Source: Paenibacillus xylanexedens
GTDB taxonomy: Bacteria; Bacillota; Bacilli; Paenibacillales; Paenibacillaceae
NCBI RefSeq assembly: GCF_017874615.1
Contig: NZ_JAGIKV010000006.1
Coordinates: 62,001 to 126,000 of the forward strand
Length of the DNA stretch: 64,000 nucleotides
Direction of reading: 5' to 3'
The translations under genes and the position numbers were made by a program. Below, in pieces: positions 26,828 through 36,048 of this stretch. Every line of letters begins with the position of its first letter. Position 1 is the stretch's first letter. Below the pieces are notes generated by a model. The model had not been told where the DNA came from, made no database searches, and worked only from the letters and a program-made list of their open reading frames with translations.

Positions 26828-26867
26828 TAAAAAGGCTGAATCAGAGGTTCAAACCCTGATCCAGCCC
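26828..26867 (-). terminator. bidirectional terminator between yczE-like and mannanase genes
   Basis: GGCTG-AATCAG-AGG and CCC-CTGAT-CCAGCC pair around TTCAAA. On the minus strand TTTTTATGG follows, suiting the mannanase transcript; the genes converge here. Confidence 0.8.
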
Positions 26868-26887
26868 ATTAAACGTGCTATCTACCT

Positions 26888-29467
26888 TTACGGCTCAATT
26901 CCCCATACCAGCTGTCCGTTCACATACCCGGTAACCTTATCATGGTTTGCGAACTGACTATCGGTTGCCTTAAACGAGTAATCATTAGTCTGTGTGTAAT
27001 TCGTCCAATTGTTTTTGGAAAAGCGTGTTTGAATCTCTGCGCTCTGGCCCGCATTCAGCGATCCCGCCGCACTTGTAAAGCCCACTTCCAGATAATGATC
27101 TGCTCCGGCAACTGGAGTCGCCAGTTTAACGAAATTGCTCGTTACATTCGCACTGCCCATACTGGCCCAGTCGGACCAGAAACTCTGAGCCTCCTCCCCG
27201 TCAATTGTATAGTAATACCGGAGTTTTACATCACTCAACGGAATAGCCGAATTGCCTGAGTTGACCAACTTGAACTTGGGTGAGACGCCGTTGGTCAATG
27301 CACTTGTATTGCCGTTAAAAGCTTGAATCGTCAAATCCCCTGCTGGCACAATAACCGTGCTGTCTACGACGTTCACTGTTAGCACAGCGTTATTTCCTCC
27401 ATTGAAGTGAAAGGTCAATACGTTCTGGCCCAGCGGAAGCGTGGAAAGATAGGATTTGTTCAGAACAACAGCAGAGCTGGATGCTGTATAATTCTGACCG
27501 GATACAAGCGTAGCATCCCCCTTTGTGATGCTTGTAAGCTGACGGCCATTTAGGGTGAGAGAGACGTTAATATCCTGCGCGGGATTCGTCGCTTTATCAA
27601 ATGTTGCATTCACAGGAGAAATTACAGCATTTGTACCCGGTGTTGAATCCACAATTTTGACTTTTAACACAGGGTCCTGGCCTTGATTAAAATCCAGAAC
27701 AATCGAATGCTCACCAACTGGCAGGGTTGCCAGATAAGCTTTTTTCAGCAGCAATGTGCTTCCGTTCAAGGTATAGTCTGTTGTTGCGGTCAACGCATTG
27801 TTGCCCGCCCGGAGAGCAGTTAGCGTATTGCCGTTTGCATTCACGGTTACGGTTTTATCGCTTTGATTGGATGTGTATTTGTCAAATTCAACGTTTCCAG
27901 GTGTGATGGATGCACTGGGGTTGGGATTGTTAACCTTTAGATTTGGCAGCTCATCCAGCGTAATGACATAATCACTTTGATAAAGCGTTTTCAATGTTGC
28001 CGGGTAATTAAAAGCAGAGCTCATCAGATGCTCGCCATACCAAGGGCAGAAGTACAGCCATCCTGATTTCTCCTCGGTCAGATTTTTCACACTTGGAATA
28101 GTATCGTTCTCCGTCATGGCTACCATTTTCGTACCGTTCGTCAACTCAACAAGCTTATAGAAAATCGAGGTGATTGCATCCTCATTCGGTACGCCGGACA
28201 AGCCGTCATAACGGTTGTAGATCGTATTGTATTTATCATATCCGACAAGATCTACCTGATCATCGCCCGGATACCAGGCAGGAGAAGTGCTGTATACGTA
28301 GCTGTTGTAGGTCCAGATCAGATTGTGCAAGCCATACGTCTCGGTCAGTTCGGTATATAGCAGATCCCATAGCTCTTTGTACACTTCTGCACCTGCCGAA
28401 GCCCACCAGAACCATGCACCTTCCCCGTTCAGCCCGCCGTTGCCTTCTGCTTCATGATACGGACGGAAAAGCACTGGCACATCGTTATCTTGCAAAATCA
28501 GTAATTGTTCTGCCAGATCCTCAATGGTCATCATCACGTATTGATACTCTTTGGTACCGGGAATTACCGCATTGGCTGTATTAAAATTCGTTTCTGTCGG
28601 CTTGTAGGTAGCCTCTTTCCAATCCACAAAGTCCCCAAGCTCATACGTATTGAAATTACGAGGTACATTGATATGCCAGGAAGCTGTTGCAATACCTTCA
28701 CGGTTATTCACCCAATCAATCATGCGATCAGTTGTACCGTCCTCCCAACCATACAACGGGTTATAATTCATCAGATCAAAGCCACGGATTGCCGGATACT
28801 TTCCGGTCAGATCATGAATCCATTCGAATTCAAGCTCCGAATCTCCGTCATTCCCTCCTCCATAGATTTCTTGCTGACCAGAAATAATATTGTTTCCGTA
28901 TACCTCCGTTAAATAATTCATCAAAATTTGAGTTTCCGGTGTAGCTTCAGGATCACTCAGAACTGGTTGTACATTCAAGGGGTCCAGATCCGCATGATCC
29001 ACTGTGAAGGTGTCAAAATACGCGAAGCCCCAGCCAGCCTTCAGCTCAATCGTATTGGCACCCTGATTCAGCTTGTGAAAGCCAAAATCGAAGTCTGACC
29101 ATGTTGTCGTGTAAGGCAGCATATACGCCCCTTTCGTAACACCATTTACGATTAAATTTTGTGACCTGCCATCTGCACTAAGCTCCTGCATATATCGTGT
29201 GGAGATTGCGTACATGCCGGTTTCCGGGACAGTAACTGTGAAGGTTAGTGTGCCAGAGTTCTGCATCCAGACAAATCCGGCACCTGAGAATCCGGGCTTG
29301 GGCTGCCCATAGATTGAAGTAACCACTTGAAGATCCGGGGTGAGCTGCGCATCTTCGCTTTCGATGGTGAACAATGGTGTGTCTGCATGAACGGGCGCTG
29401 TCATTAATCCAAGCAGTAGGACCAATGCTAGCATCATTGCGGTTGCCTTTTTGAGCAAATTTTTCAT
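26888..29467 (-). CDS. secreted GH26 beta-mannanase with CBM, two X2 modules and CBM3
   Basis: Extracellular endo-beta-1,4-mannanase (859 residues). The signal peptide MKNLLKKATAMMLALVLLLG ends at VHA-D. Modules in order: a beta-sandwich carbohydrate-binding module (CBM6/35-like, about 31-160), GH26 catalytic domain (about 175-500), two X2/Ig-like repeats (about 522-705, each with an NATFDK or NVEFDK start and an LP-GEH/GQN loop), and a C-terminal CBM3 (SALTNGVSPKFKLVNSGNSA onward). The acid/base Glu339 lies in FRPYHEAEG and the nucleophile Glu453 in AMTEND. I use the ATG at 29467, 12 bases after AAGGA; an upstream TTG and ATG overlap that site. Confidence 0.9.
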   Translation of the reverse strand: MKNLLKKATAMMLALVLLLGLMTAPVHADTPLFTIESEDAQLTPDLQVVTSIYGQPKPGFSGAGFVWMQNSGTLTFTVTVPETGMYAISTRYMQELSADGRSQNLIVNGVTKGAYMLPYTTTWSDFDFGFHKLNQGANTIELKAGWGFAYFDTFTVDHADLDPLNVQPVLSDPEATPETQILMNYLTEVYGNNIISGQQEIYGGGNDGDSELEFEWIHDLTGKYPAIRGFDLMNYNPLYGWEDGTTDRMIDWVNNREGIATASWHINVPRNFNTYELGDFVDWKEATYKPTETNFNTANAVIPGTKEYQYVMMTIEDLAEQLLILQDNDVPVLFRPYHEAEGNGGLNGEGAWFWWASAGAEVYKELWDLLYTELTETYGLHNLIWTYNSYVYSTSPAWYPGDDQVDLVGYDKYNTIYNRYDGLSGVPNEDAITSIFYKLVELTNGTKMVAMTENDTIPSVKNLTEEKSGWLYFCPWYGEHLMSSAFNYPATLKTLYQSDYVITLDELPNLKVNNPNPSASITPGNVEFDKYTSNQSDKTVTVNANGNTLTALRAGNNALTATTDYTLNGSTLLLKKAYLATLPVGEHSIVLDFNQGQDPVLKVKIVDSTPGTNAVISPVNATFDKATNPAQDINVSLTLNGRQLTSITKGDATLVSGQNYTASSSAVVLNKSYLSTLPLGQNVLTFHFNGGNNAVLTVNVVDSTVIVPAGDLTIQAFNGNTSALTNGVSPKFKLVNSGNSAIPLSDVKLRYYYTIDGEEAQSFWSDWASMGSANVTSNFVKLATPVAGADHYLEVGFTSAAGSLNAGQSAEIQTRFSKNNWTNYTQTNDYSFKATDSQFANHDKVTGYVNGQLVWGIEP

Positions 29468-29525
29468 CAATTCCATCTTCCTTCCCAAGTGAAATATGAT
29501 AATGAAATGTCAATGAACCCATTCA

Positions 29526-29539
29526 TGATGGCGCTTTCA
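29526..29539 (-). promoter_or_regulatory. cre-like site at the mannanase transcription start
   Basis: TGAAAGCGCCATCA (minus strand) matches TGWAANCGNTNWCA with one mismatch (C for T). It spans the predicted +1, a position where CcpA represses. Confidence 0.55.
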
Positions 29540-29544
29540 TTTTA

Positions 29545-29573
29545 AACATAGCACGCACACCAATATTTGTAAA
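29545..29573 (-). promoter_or_regulatory. probable sigma-A promoter of the mannanase gene
   Basis: On the minus strand TTTACA and TATGTT are 17 bp apart, about 80 bp before the translation start. Both hexamers are imperfect. Confidence 0.5.
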
Positions 29574-29746
29574 TATATGGTGAATGAGAATGTTTGAAAT
29601 TCTTTTGTACCAGTACTTTGAACATTATATTTCCTTTCTCTCATCCGACTTGATAATTGACGAAAACGGTTCATAATCTAATCAATTTAGCGTATGAAAC
29701 TTCATCTCACATTAGATGTGTACTTGAAAGAAAAACTGATAAACAA

Positions 29747-29779
29747 CAAAAAAAAGCATTCCTATTTGGATGCTTTTTC
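29747..29779 (-). terminator. intrinsic terminator of the pucCDE operon
   Basis: AAGCATCC and its partner GGAATGCTT form a stem around AAATA on the minus strand, followed by eight T residues. It begins about 50 bp after the pucE stop. Confidence 0.85.
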
Positions 29780-29830
29780 ACGTATATTTCTTCAATTGCC
29801 CTTGCTTATGTCTTCGGCCTAGGTCCCGGC

Positions 29831-30349
29831 TCAACTTACGGTTTCCTCGGCAGACGTTTCTTTCACCACACAGCGTTCCCCTGCCTTGCGTACCGCCCGA
29901 ATGATGCCACCGTAGCCGGTACAACGACACAGATTTCCGCATAATCCCGTTTCAATCTGTTCTTGAGAAGGCTCAGGATATGCATCCAGTAATGCCTTGG
30001 TTGAGATCACCATGCCTGGAGTACAGTAGCCGCACTGAAAGCCACCTTCCTCCACAAAAGCCTGTTGAATCGGATGCAGAGTGCCTTTCTCCTCGCCGTG
30101 CAGACCTTCAATCGTCATAATGTCACTGCCTTCACATTGATAAGCCATGACAAGACAGGAGTTCACGGGCTCTCCATCCATTAGAACCATACATGCGCCG
30201 CAGCGACCAATTTCGCAGGATACTTTGGTACCCGTTAGTTGCAAATGAGTCCGAAGCACATCGACAAGTCGGGTCGTTTGCGCGATCTCCAGATGTTTCT
30301 GTTCGCCATTCACAACGGCTGTCCAGTGATTCTCAAGTGGTTTACTCAT
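29831..30349 (-). CDS. pucE: xanthine dehydrogenase iron-sulfur subunit
   Basis: Small [2Fe-2S] electron-transfer subunit (172 residues) of the molybdenum hydroxylase that oxidises hypoxanthine/xanthine to urate. The plant-ferredoxin-type cluster is CEIGRCGACMVLMDGEPVNSC at about residues 45-65, and the second cluster uses GFQCGYCTPGM and GNLCRCTGYGGI. The start overlaps the pucD stop (ATGA), so subunits are translationally coupled. Last gene of the operon. Family and context with pucC and pucD make the assignment firm; the exact purine substrate is inferred from the puc cluster. Confidence 0.93.
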   Translation of the reverse strand: MSKPLENHWTAVVNGEQKHLEIAQTTRLVDVLRTHLQLTGTKVSCEIGRCGACMVLMDGEPVNSCLVMAYQCEGSDIMTIEGLHGEEKGTLHPIQQAFVEEGGFQCGYCTPGMVISTKALLDAYPEPSQEQIETGLCGNLCRCTGYGGIIRAVRKAGERCVVKETSAEETVS

Positions 30350-32874
30350 GATGGACTCACTCCTTCCTGCAAAGGTACATTTAAAGGTCGGACCAGTTGT
30401 TCCCTCGGTACAGGAAGACGGTTAACCCATACGCCTGTTGCCTGATGAATTGCAGCTGTTATGGCTGGCGCAAGTGCTACGGAACCAATTTCACCGATCC
30501 CCCTAGGGCCAAATGAATCCCCTTCGGGCAAGTCTTCAATAGCCTCAACCTCCAGATTGGTATGAATATCCTGAATGGTTGGGATCAGATACGTGTCGAG
30601 GTTCGTGGTTACATAACGGCTGTCCTGCATGACCGCATCCTCCGTTAACGTGAATCCAAGCGCCATGACACTGCCGCCTTCAATCTGTCCGATATAACCC
30701 ATCGGGTTGATAACTGGACCTGCCGCAACAACATGGCGCGTATCAAGAAGCTTGGTTTCTCCGGTCAAAGTATTTACTTCCACCTCTGCCGCAACCGCCG
30801 CATACGTATACAAATAATGCCCGCCTACCACATTGTCCGGCGTAGTTGGATAATCGAACTTTGTATCGAAAATCCATTCATCGGCTTCGCCCTGCGTCGC
30901 GAGTTCAGCATACGAGATCAATAAGCCTGATGAAACTCCCTCTTTCGCCAGGTATTGAGATGCACCTAAATAACTACTTTCAGCAGTTTGATCACTTTCA
31001 GTCCCTCCAGCAACGATATCAGCCACTTTAGTTCTTTCAGCCTTCTCTAGTTTTCCTGCTTCTTCAGACGTTTGATTTACGCCTTCCAGCGCCAATGCTA
31101 CTTTCTTCTCGCTCTTTCCTGTCCCTTGCACATCTGTTTCTACTTCTGAAGTTTCGGCAGGAAGCTGGCCTTTGCGCCATACACCACCAGGTCCTGTTAA
31201 CAGTTCATCTGCCGGAACGCCTGACATTTCAGACGCGACAGCGAGAACACGGGAACGAAATGGAGTCTGCAAGCGTTGAAGAGCCATCCATGCCATCGTT
31301 GTTGAACGTGAAGCTGTACTTGATCCGCTGTGGGGCACACGATCCGTATCGCCGATGATAATACTGAGATCCGATGTACTGCATTGGAACAGATCACACA
31401 ACATAATTTCCAACGTTGCAATGAGCCCCTGACCAAATTCCTCGTAGCTGAACGCCACCTCAATCTTGCCTTCGTTGTTCAGGGACAGGCGGCCTCCCGC
31501 AGGGTCCGGAATGCCGTAACCCAGCCCTGCACCGTGCATGGCGATGGCTGCTCCGACTCCGCGTTTGATCCACGGCGGCATAGAAGGATCTGCCGGGGGA
31601 TGCTGATGTTTTTGCCACAATTCAGAACGATCCAATGCCTCCCATACTTGTGAAAGTCCATCCGTAACCAGAATCCGTTGATTCAGCGGTCCAGGATCAT
31701 TCTTTTCCCTCATATTACGTCTTCGGAACTCCCAAGGGTCCATGTTCATGATTGCTGCAAGCCGATCCATCTGGCCTTCCATGGCAAAAATCGCCTGGTT
31801 CCCGCCAAATCCGCGAAACTCACCTGACAGCCCGTTATTCGTATACACAGACACACCTTCCACATCCACATTTGGAATGGCGTAGGGTCCAAGGCAATGC
31901 TCGGTACAGAAGTTCAGCACGGGTGCGCCAAGTGTGGCGTACGCTCCTGTATCTGCTGTAATGCGGACACGATGCGCCTGTATGATGCCTTCTCGACTCA
32001 TGCCAGTCTGCATTTCAATCTTCATTGGGTGCCGTTTCAGCCCTGCACGCACGGATTCTTTACGAGAATTATGCATTTTCACAGGACGTCCGCATCTCAA
32101 GGCCAGTAGTGCACCATAAGGCTGTACGTTTAGTTCATCTTTTCCGCCAAATGAACCCCCAATCGGTGAAGACACCACCCGGATATTTTCTTCAGGACAA
32201 CCAATGATTCGCGCAAGCTGCATCCGGTCTTTATAACCATGTTGCGTTGCCGCGTATACATTCAGCCTTCCCTCTTCATCTGGGACAAACAGGCCACCTT
32301 CTGTCTCCATGTACGCATGCATCTGGCGAGGCGTATAATACGTCTCTGTCACGATATGATCACACGTGGCAAAGGCTTGCTCGGCATCTCCACGTTTGAT
32401 CTCCGTCCGATGCAGCACATTACCTGGACCATGCTCATGCAACTCTGGTGCACCTGGAGCCAATGCAGCGTCTGTACTATTCAGAGGTGTAAGTTCCTCA
32501 TACTCTACGCGAATCGCATCCAGCGCAAGCGCCGCACGTTCCGGGGAATCCGCAGCAACCGCTGCAATGGCGTCACCAACATAACGTACAATATCCTCGC
32601 AGAATACAGGTTGATCCGGGGTCGCAATACCAAAACGATTCAGTCCAGGCACATCTTTGGAGGTCAGAACCGCATAGACACCTTCCAACGCCTCAGCTTC
32701 CGAAGTATCTATAGACAGTATACGAGCATGAGGATATTCGCTTCGCAATACTCTGCCATGAATCATGTCAGGTAGCGTCATATCCGTCAGATATTGAAGC
32801 TGGCCTGTAACTTTGGGTGCCCCATCTGGCCGCAGGTGCCAGCGTTTCCCGCTCTGTTTCCGATTCAGCAGCAT
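30346..32874 (-). CDS. pucD: xanthine dehydrogenase molybdenum-binding subunit with low-complexity insertion
   Basis: Large catalytic subunit (842 residues) binding molybdopterin. Landmarks: GQLQYLTDMTLPDMIHGRVL at the N-terminus, SPIGGSFGGKDELNVQ around residues 236-251, SGEFRGFGGNQAIFAMEG near 350-367, and GPRGIGEIGSVALAPA near 789-804, where Glu795 is the expected catalytic base. Residues about 572-645 form an acidic, Ser/Thr/Lys-rich insertion (KSEKKVALALEGVNQTSEEA and on) that I do not expect in the family; B. subtilis PucD is about 100 residues shorter. The flanking blocks stay in frame and keep their motifs, so the enzyme is probably functional. It follows pucC by 33 bp. Confidence 0.92.
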   Translation of the reverse strand: MLLNRKQSGKRWHLRPDGAPKVTGQLQYLTDMTLPDMIHGRVLRSEYPHARILSIDTSEAEALEGVYAVLTSKDVPGLNRFGIATPDQPVFCEDIVRYVGDAIAAVAADSPERAALALDAIRVEYEELTPLNSTDAALAPGAPELHEHGPGNVLHRTEIKRGDAEQAFATCDHIVTETYYTPRQMHAYMETEGGLFVPDEEGRLNVYAATQHGYKDRMQLARIIGCPEENIRVVSSPIGGSFGGKDELNVQPYGALLALRCGRPVKMHNSRKESVRAGLKRHPMKIEMQTGMSREGIIQAHRVRITADTGAYATLGAPVLNFCTEHCLGPYAIPNVDVEGVSVYTNNGLSGEFRGFGGNQAIFAMEGQMDRLAAIMNMDPWEFRRRNMREKNDPGPLNQRILVTDGLSQVWEALDRSELWQKHQHPPADPSMPPWIKRGVGAAIAMHGAGLGYGIPDPAGGRLSLNNEGKIEVAFSYEEFGQGLIATLEIMLCDLFQCSTSDLSIIIGDTDRVPHSGSSTASRSTTMAWMALQRLQTPFRSRVLAVASEMSGVPADELLTGPGGVWRKGQLPAETSEVETDVQGTGKSEKKVALALEGVNQTSEEAGKLEKAERTKVADIVAGGTESDQTAESSYLGASQYLAKEGVSSGLLISYAELATQGEADEWIFDTKFDYPTTPDNVVGGHYLYTYAAVAAEVEVNTLTGETKLLDTRHVVAAGPVINPMGYIGQIEGGSVMALGFTLTEDAVMQDSRYVTTNLDTYLIPTIQDIHTNLEVEAIEDLPEGDSFGPRGIGEIGSVALAPAITAAIHQATGVWVNRLPVPREQLVRPLNVPLQEGVSPS

Positions 32875-32907
32875 GATGCCTCTCCCCCTTTGTGTGATCG
32901 AAGTCTT

Positions 32908-33822
32908 CTATTCGTGAAGTTCTTCCCATAGCCCGGCGCCAAGTATGTTGCCCGCGGTCTGTTTGCGATAATGTTCTGTTGCAAATGCATCGCCATACGT
33001 CGTAAATTCGTCAGTCACAGCAGCTGCAAGAGTCGCCGCTTGCATAACAGTAGCTTCGCTACCAAGAAGCTGTCGTTCCGAATCCAGAAGTCGCATCGCC
33101 ATGCCTGAGCCTCCACCAGCCGCAATCGCAATCTTGGTCCAGCGGTTATCCAAATCAATCTCACCATATAACGCAACCGTAACCAGCGATGCGCTGAACG
33201 TCTCCCTTCTACCCAGCTTGCGGTAAAAGGAAACTTCTCGTGCAACAGGTCTGTACTCACCTTCCACATCAAGCATAGAGGACGATCTCATCGGAATATG
33301 AATCGAGATTAATACATCCCCTGGATTACGGCTGCCATCCCGTCCACCCTGAAGCCAGGAAGACACACTGCGGATCTCAATTCCGCTGTCCGTCAACCAG
33401 TGCAGCTCCGCATCATATACAAGCAAAGCAGTCAGTGTATCCCCGACTCCGGATACAACATTCCCGCCAATGGTTGCCACATTGCGAATGGAAGGAGCAG
33501 CAATTGCATTCACCGCTTCCTGCAGGATCGGCAGTTGATGCAGCAATGCTTGTGAAGCACATTCCTTTAATCGGGTCATGGCTCCAATGACCAGCTCATC
33601 TCCACGATTAGATATACCGCTCATTTCAGGAATACGAGCCAGACTAATCATGTGTTCAGGCGCTGGAATCAAGCCACCTTCCCACTGGGTTCGCAGCAAT
33701 GTTCCGCCTGCCGTAAAACGACATATCCCCTTGAGTCTACTTCTTAACGTTTGCAGCTCTTGCAGATTCTCAGGTTGCCATACCGATGGCAATGCTCCAG
33801 AACCGTATGTCGGTGTTACCAT
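32908..33822 (-). CDS. pucC: xanthine dehydrogenase FAD-binding subunit
   Basis: FAD subunit (304 residues) that passes electrons from the iron-sulfur clusters to NAD+. The N-terminal half has CRFTAGGTLLRTQWEGGLIP, a variant of the AGGTDL FAD loop, and the middle has IAAPSIRNVATIGGNVV, the classic RNxATIGGN motif. The C-terminus VTDEFTTYGDAFATEHYRKQ matches the CO dehydrogenase flavoprotein C-terminal domain. GGGG lies 8 bases before ATG 33822. It heads the pucCDE transcription unit after a terminator behind pucB. Confidence 0.9.
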   Translation of the reverse strand: MVTPTYGSGALPSVWQPENLQELQTLRSRLKGICRFTAGGTLLRTQWEGGLIPAPEHMISLARIPEMSGISNRGDELVIGAMTRLKECASQALLHQLPILQEAVNAIAAPSIRNVATIGGNVVSGVGDTLTALLVYDAELHWLTDSGIEIRSVSSWLQGGRDGSRNPGDVLISIHIPMRSSSMLDVEGEYRPVAREVSFYRKLGRRETFSASLVTVALYGEIDLDNRWTKIAIAAGGGSGMAMRLLDSERQLLGSEATVMQAATLAAAVTDEFTTYGDAFATEHYRKQTAGNILGAGLWEELHE

Positions 33823-34025
33823 CGCTGCATCCCCTTTCTCTCTCTTCCATGGGCAGGAAATTCAACCGTCTAATCCAAATAATTCTTCAAATCATATGAG
33901 AGTTCAGCAGCAACGTCAATTACCTTCACATCGTTTTGGATAAATGTATAAAACCTGCGTTCTATTTGTGCTTGATGCATTATGATCTATCGAAAGCTAA
34001 CATAGGCTCTCTTTCACCATACGTG

Positions 34026-34066
34026 AAAAGAAGACAAACAGGCCAACCAGACTGCCTGGCTGACCT
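34026..34066 (-). terminator. intrinsic terminator after pucB
   Basis: CAGGTCAGCCAG and CTGGTTGGCCTG pair over 12 positions (two G-T) around GCAGT on the minus strand; TTTGTCTTCTTTTC follows. It separates pucAB from pucCDE, so pucC needs its own promoter within 33823-34025. Confidence 0.75.
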
Positions 34067-34112
34067 GATCATGTAATTAAATTATACATAGTTAATAATC
34101 TTCTCCTGTTAT

Positions 34113-34760
34113 TTAGTCTGTCTGATCCGACTCGTATACATGTTTCAGAATACGTTCCAATTCCGGTTCTGTATCCGCATCCCAGAAACTAGTCTCAGAC
34201 AGTGGTACATGTACACCTGAATAGTTAGCGCTGCGCATAATCTTGCGCGCCCCCTCATCTCCATGCAAAGACAAGAGAGGTCCGAACATATGGGAGCGAA
34301 AAGCAACGGGCGGCTTGCCTCCCTCACCGTCGGTAGCTGCGACATAGTCACTCAGCTTGTGGGTAGCCAGTGCTGTGGTCACCCGATTTATATCCTGTGC
34401 TTGTAATAAAGGCTGATCGCCCAGTAACATGAGAATGCCTTCCGGTTTGTACTCCATGGCCGACAATACGCCAGAATGAAGAGAATTGGCCATACCGCAG
34501 GCATAGTCAGCACAGACCACAATTCGAAGTCTTGCTGTGGGATGATAGGCATACGCGGCAGAATCAAACCATTTTACAGGCAGCCATGCCAACGAATCTT
34601 CCGGTTTGACCACACAGATCACTTGATCCAGCTCCGAATTCAGCGCAGCTTCCAGTGACCAGCCAGCCAGGGATCTCCCGTCTGGCATGACAACCGAGAG
34701 TTTATCTCGACCAAGGCGACGACTCTTACCTGCTGCCAGAACTATGCCCGTCATTCGCAT
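34113..34760 (-). CDS. pucB: molybdenum cofactor nucleotidyltransferase (MocA-like)
   Basis: Nucleotidyltransferase (215 residues) that probably attaches CMP (MocA-like) to molybdopterin for xanthine dehydrogenase maturation. MTGIVLAAGKSRRLGRDKLS is the GT-A nucleotide-binding signature LAAGxSxRxGxxK, and EGILMLLGDQPLLQAQDINR carries the GDQP metal motif. GKPPVAFRSHMFGPLLSLHG matches the family's product-site region. ATG 34760 sits 8 bases after GGGGAG. Its start overlaps the pucA C-terminal coding region by 35 bp. Confidence 0.88.
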   Translation of the reverse strand: MRMTGIVLAAGKSRRLGRDKLSVVMPDGRSLAGWSLEAALNSELDQVICVVKPEDSLAWLPVKWFDSAAYAYHPTARLRIVVCADYACGMANSLHSGVLSAMEYKPEGILMLLGDQPLLQAQDINRVTTALATHKLSDYVAATDGEGGKPPVAFRSHMFGPLLSLHGDEGARKIMRSANYSGVHVPLSETSFWDADTEPELERILKHVYESDQTD

Positions 34761-36006
34761 GTGCAACGCTCCCCTTCTGCACCTCGGAACTCAAGGAAGA
34801 GACCTTTTGTTTACATGCGATCAATTCCGCTGCAATGCTGATGGCGATCTGTTCGGGACCGTCTGCTCCGATGCTCAAACCAACGGGAGAATGCACATAT
34901 TTCAACGGTGGTAAGCCATCCAGCAGACGGGCTGTTCGTGTTTTGGAACCCATGATGCCAAGATACGCGTACTCACAGTCCACTACCATCTCCAACAGTT
35001 CACGTTCGCGGGGGAAATTGTGACTCATCAAAATTAAATAATCCCCTTTGTTTACGTTTAACAGAGGCATGATCTCACATGGGAAACCCAGTACAAGTTC
35101 GGTTCCAGGGAACCGTTCCAAGGTGCATAAGGACTCTCGCCAATCGGCCACCACAACACGGAATCCTGCGGATTGGGCGAGTCTGGCAACAGGAATAACA
35201 TCATTCCCGGCTCCGATGATAATCAGGCGTGGTTTAGGTGTGTACAGCGAAGTAAGTTGCTGCGGGAGGTCCCAGGGATTCGTTGAACCCGTGTTGTTTG
35301 TCGCTATTTCAGCATCAGCATCAGAGATATGTTGTGAATTAGCGGATAGATGGGAAGAGTGAGATCTGTTTGACGTAGCAGGTACCACTTCAGGCACAAG
35401 CGTAAGGCGAGGTATATCGGGAGAATGTTGTGTCGATCCCGTATGTTCATGCTTGATATCCCCACTGCTGTGTTGTACATCAACCCGCAATGAAGCTATA
35501 TTATTGTTCGCCACAACATCATGAGGGGGGAGGAGCGAAGGAAGCAATACTGGCTGGTGCCGGGTACCCGTTGGTTCAATCCGTTTCCAGTCATATTCTA
35601 CCCTCGTATAATCATCTAGGAACGTTCGCGTTAACGCTGTTGTAGCCCCGGATTGCAAACACTCATGCATCTTCTGCAACGTATGTCGGAGTTCACCACA
35701 CACAGGTTCAAGCAACACAACAACGAGTCCGCCGCAGCCAATCGTCTCACCCCAGGACAGATCATCCTCGGGACGCATGTCGTACTCCGCAAATTCCATC
35801 TGGTTTGTATCCAGCACACGGCTCACCCGGGCCTGAAGATCACTCTCCAGACATCCCGGACTGATACTGCCAACCATTTTGCCATCCTCAGTCAACAGCA
35901 TAGCGACTCCCTGCTTACGGTAAGCATGACCCTCTACCTTAATCGCTGTTGCGAGCACGCAGCGCGTTTCACGGGCTGCAATTGCACACAGATCATGCAT
36001 TTCCAT
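34726..36006 (-). CDS. pucA: XdhC/CoxI-family maturation factor with long linker insertion
   Basis: Accessory protein (426 residues) that matures xanthine dehydrogenase, probably by sulfuration or insertion of the molybdenum cofactor. N-terminal XdhC domain: MLLTEDGKMVGSISPGCLES with the conserved Gly-Cys, and DLSWGETIGCGGLVVVLLEP. C-terminal NAD-binding domain: PRLIIIGAGNDVIPVARLAQ and YLGIMGSKTRTARLLDGL. Residues about 145-245 are a His/Ser/Asn-rich low-complexity stretch not expected in the family; B. subtilis PucA has about 330 residues. Start choice (36006, after GGAG) is uncertain; 36018 is also possible. Confidence 0.85.
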   Translation of the reverse strand: MEMHDLCAIAARETRCVLATAIKVEGHAYRKQGVAMLLTEDGKMVGSISPGCLESDLQARVSRVLDTNQMEFAEYDMRPEDDLSWGETIGCGGLVVVLLEPVCGELRHTLQKMHECLQSGATTALTRTFLDDYTRVEYDWKRIEPTGTRHQPVLLPSLLPPHDVVANNNIASLRVDVQHSSGDIKHEHTGSTQHSPDIPRLTLVPEVVPATSNRSHSSHLSANSQHISDADAEIATNNTGSTNPWDLPQQLTSLYTPKPRLIIIGAGNDVIPVARLAQSAGFRVVVADWRESLCTLERFPGTELVLGFPCEIMPLLNVNKGDYLILMSHNFPRERELLEMVVDCEYAYLGIMGSKTRTARLLDGLPPLKYVHSPVGLSIGADGPEQIAISIAAELIACKQKVSSLSSEVQKGSVAHANDGHSSGSR

Positions 36007-36048
36007 AGCGGTCTCCATCCTTTCTGGAATTGCATAAACTTCCTTCGA

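Larger units (their letters stand above)
29468..29830. promoter_or_regulatory. control region upstream of the mannanase and pucE 3' flank
   Basis: A gene-free 363 bp interval. It holds the mannanase promoter and cre-like site near 29526-29573 and the pucE terminator near 29750. Between about 29580 and 29740 I see only AT-rich sequence. Confidence 0.6.
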
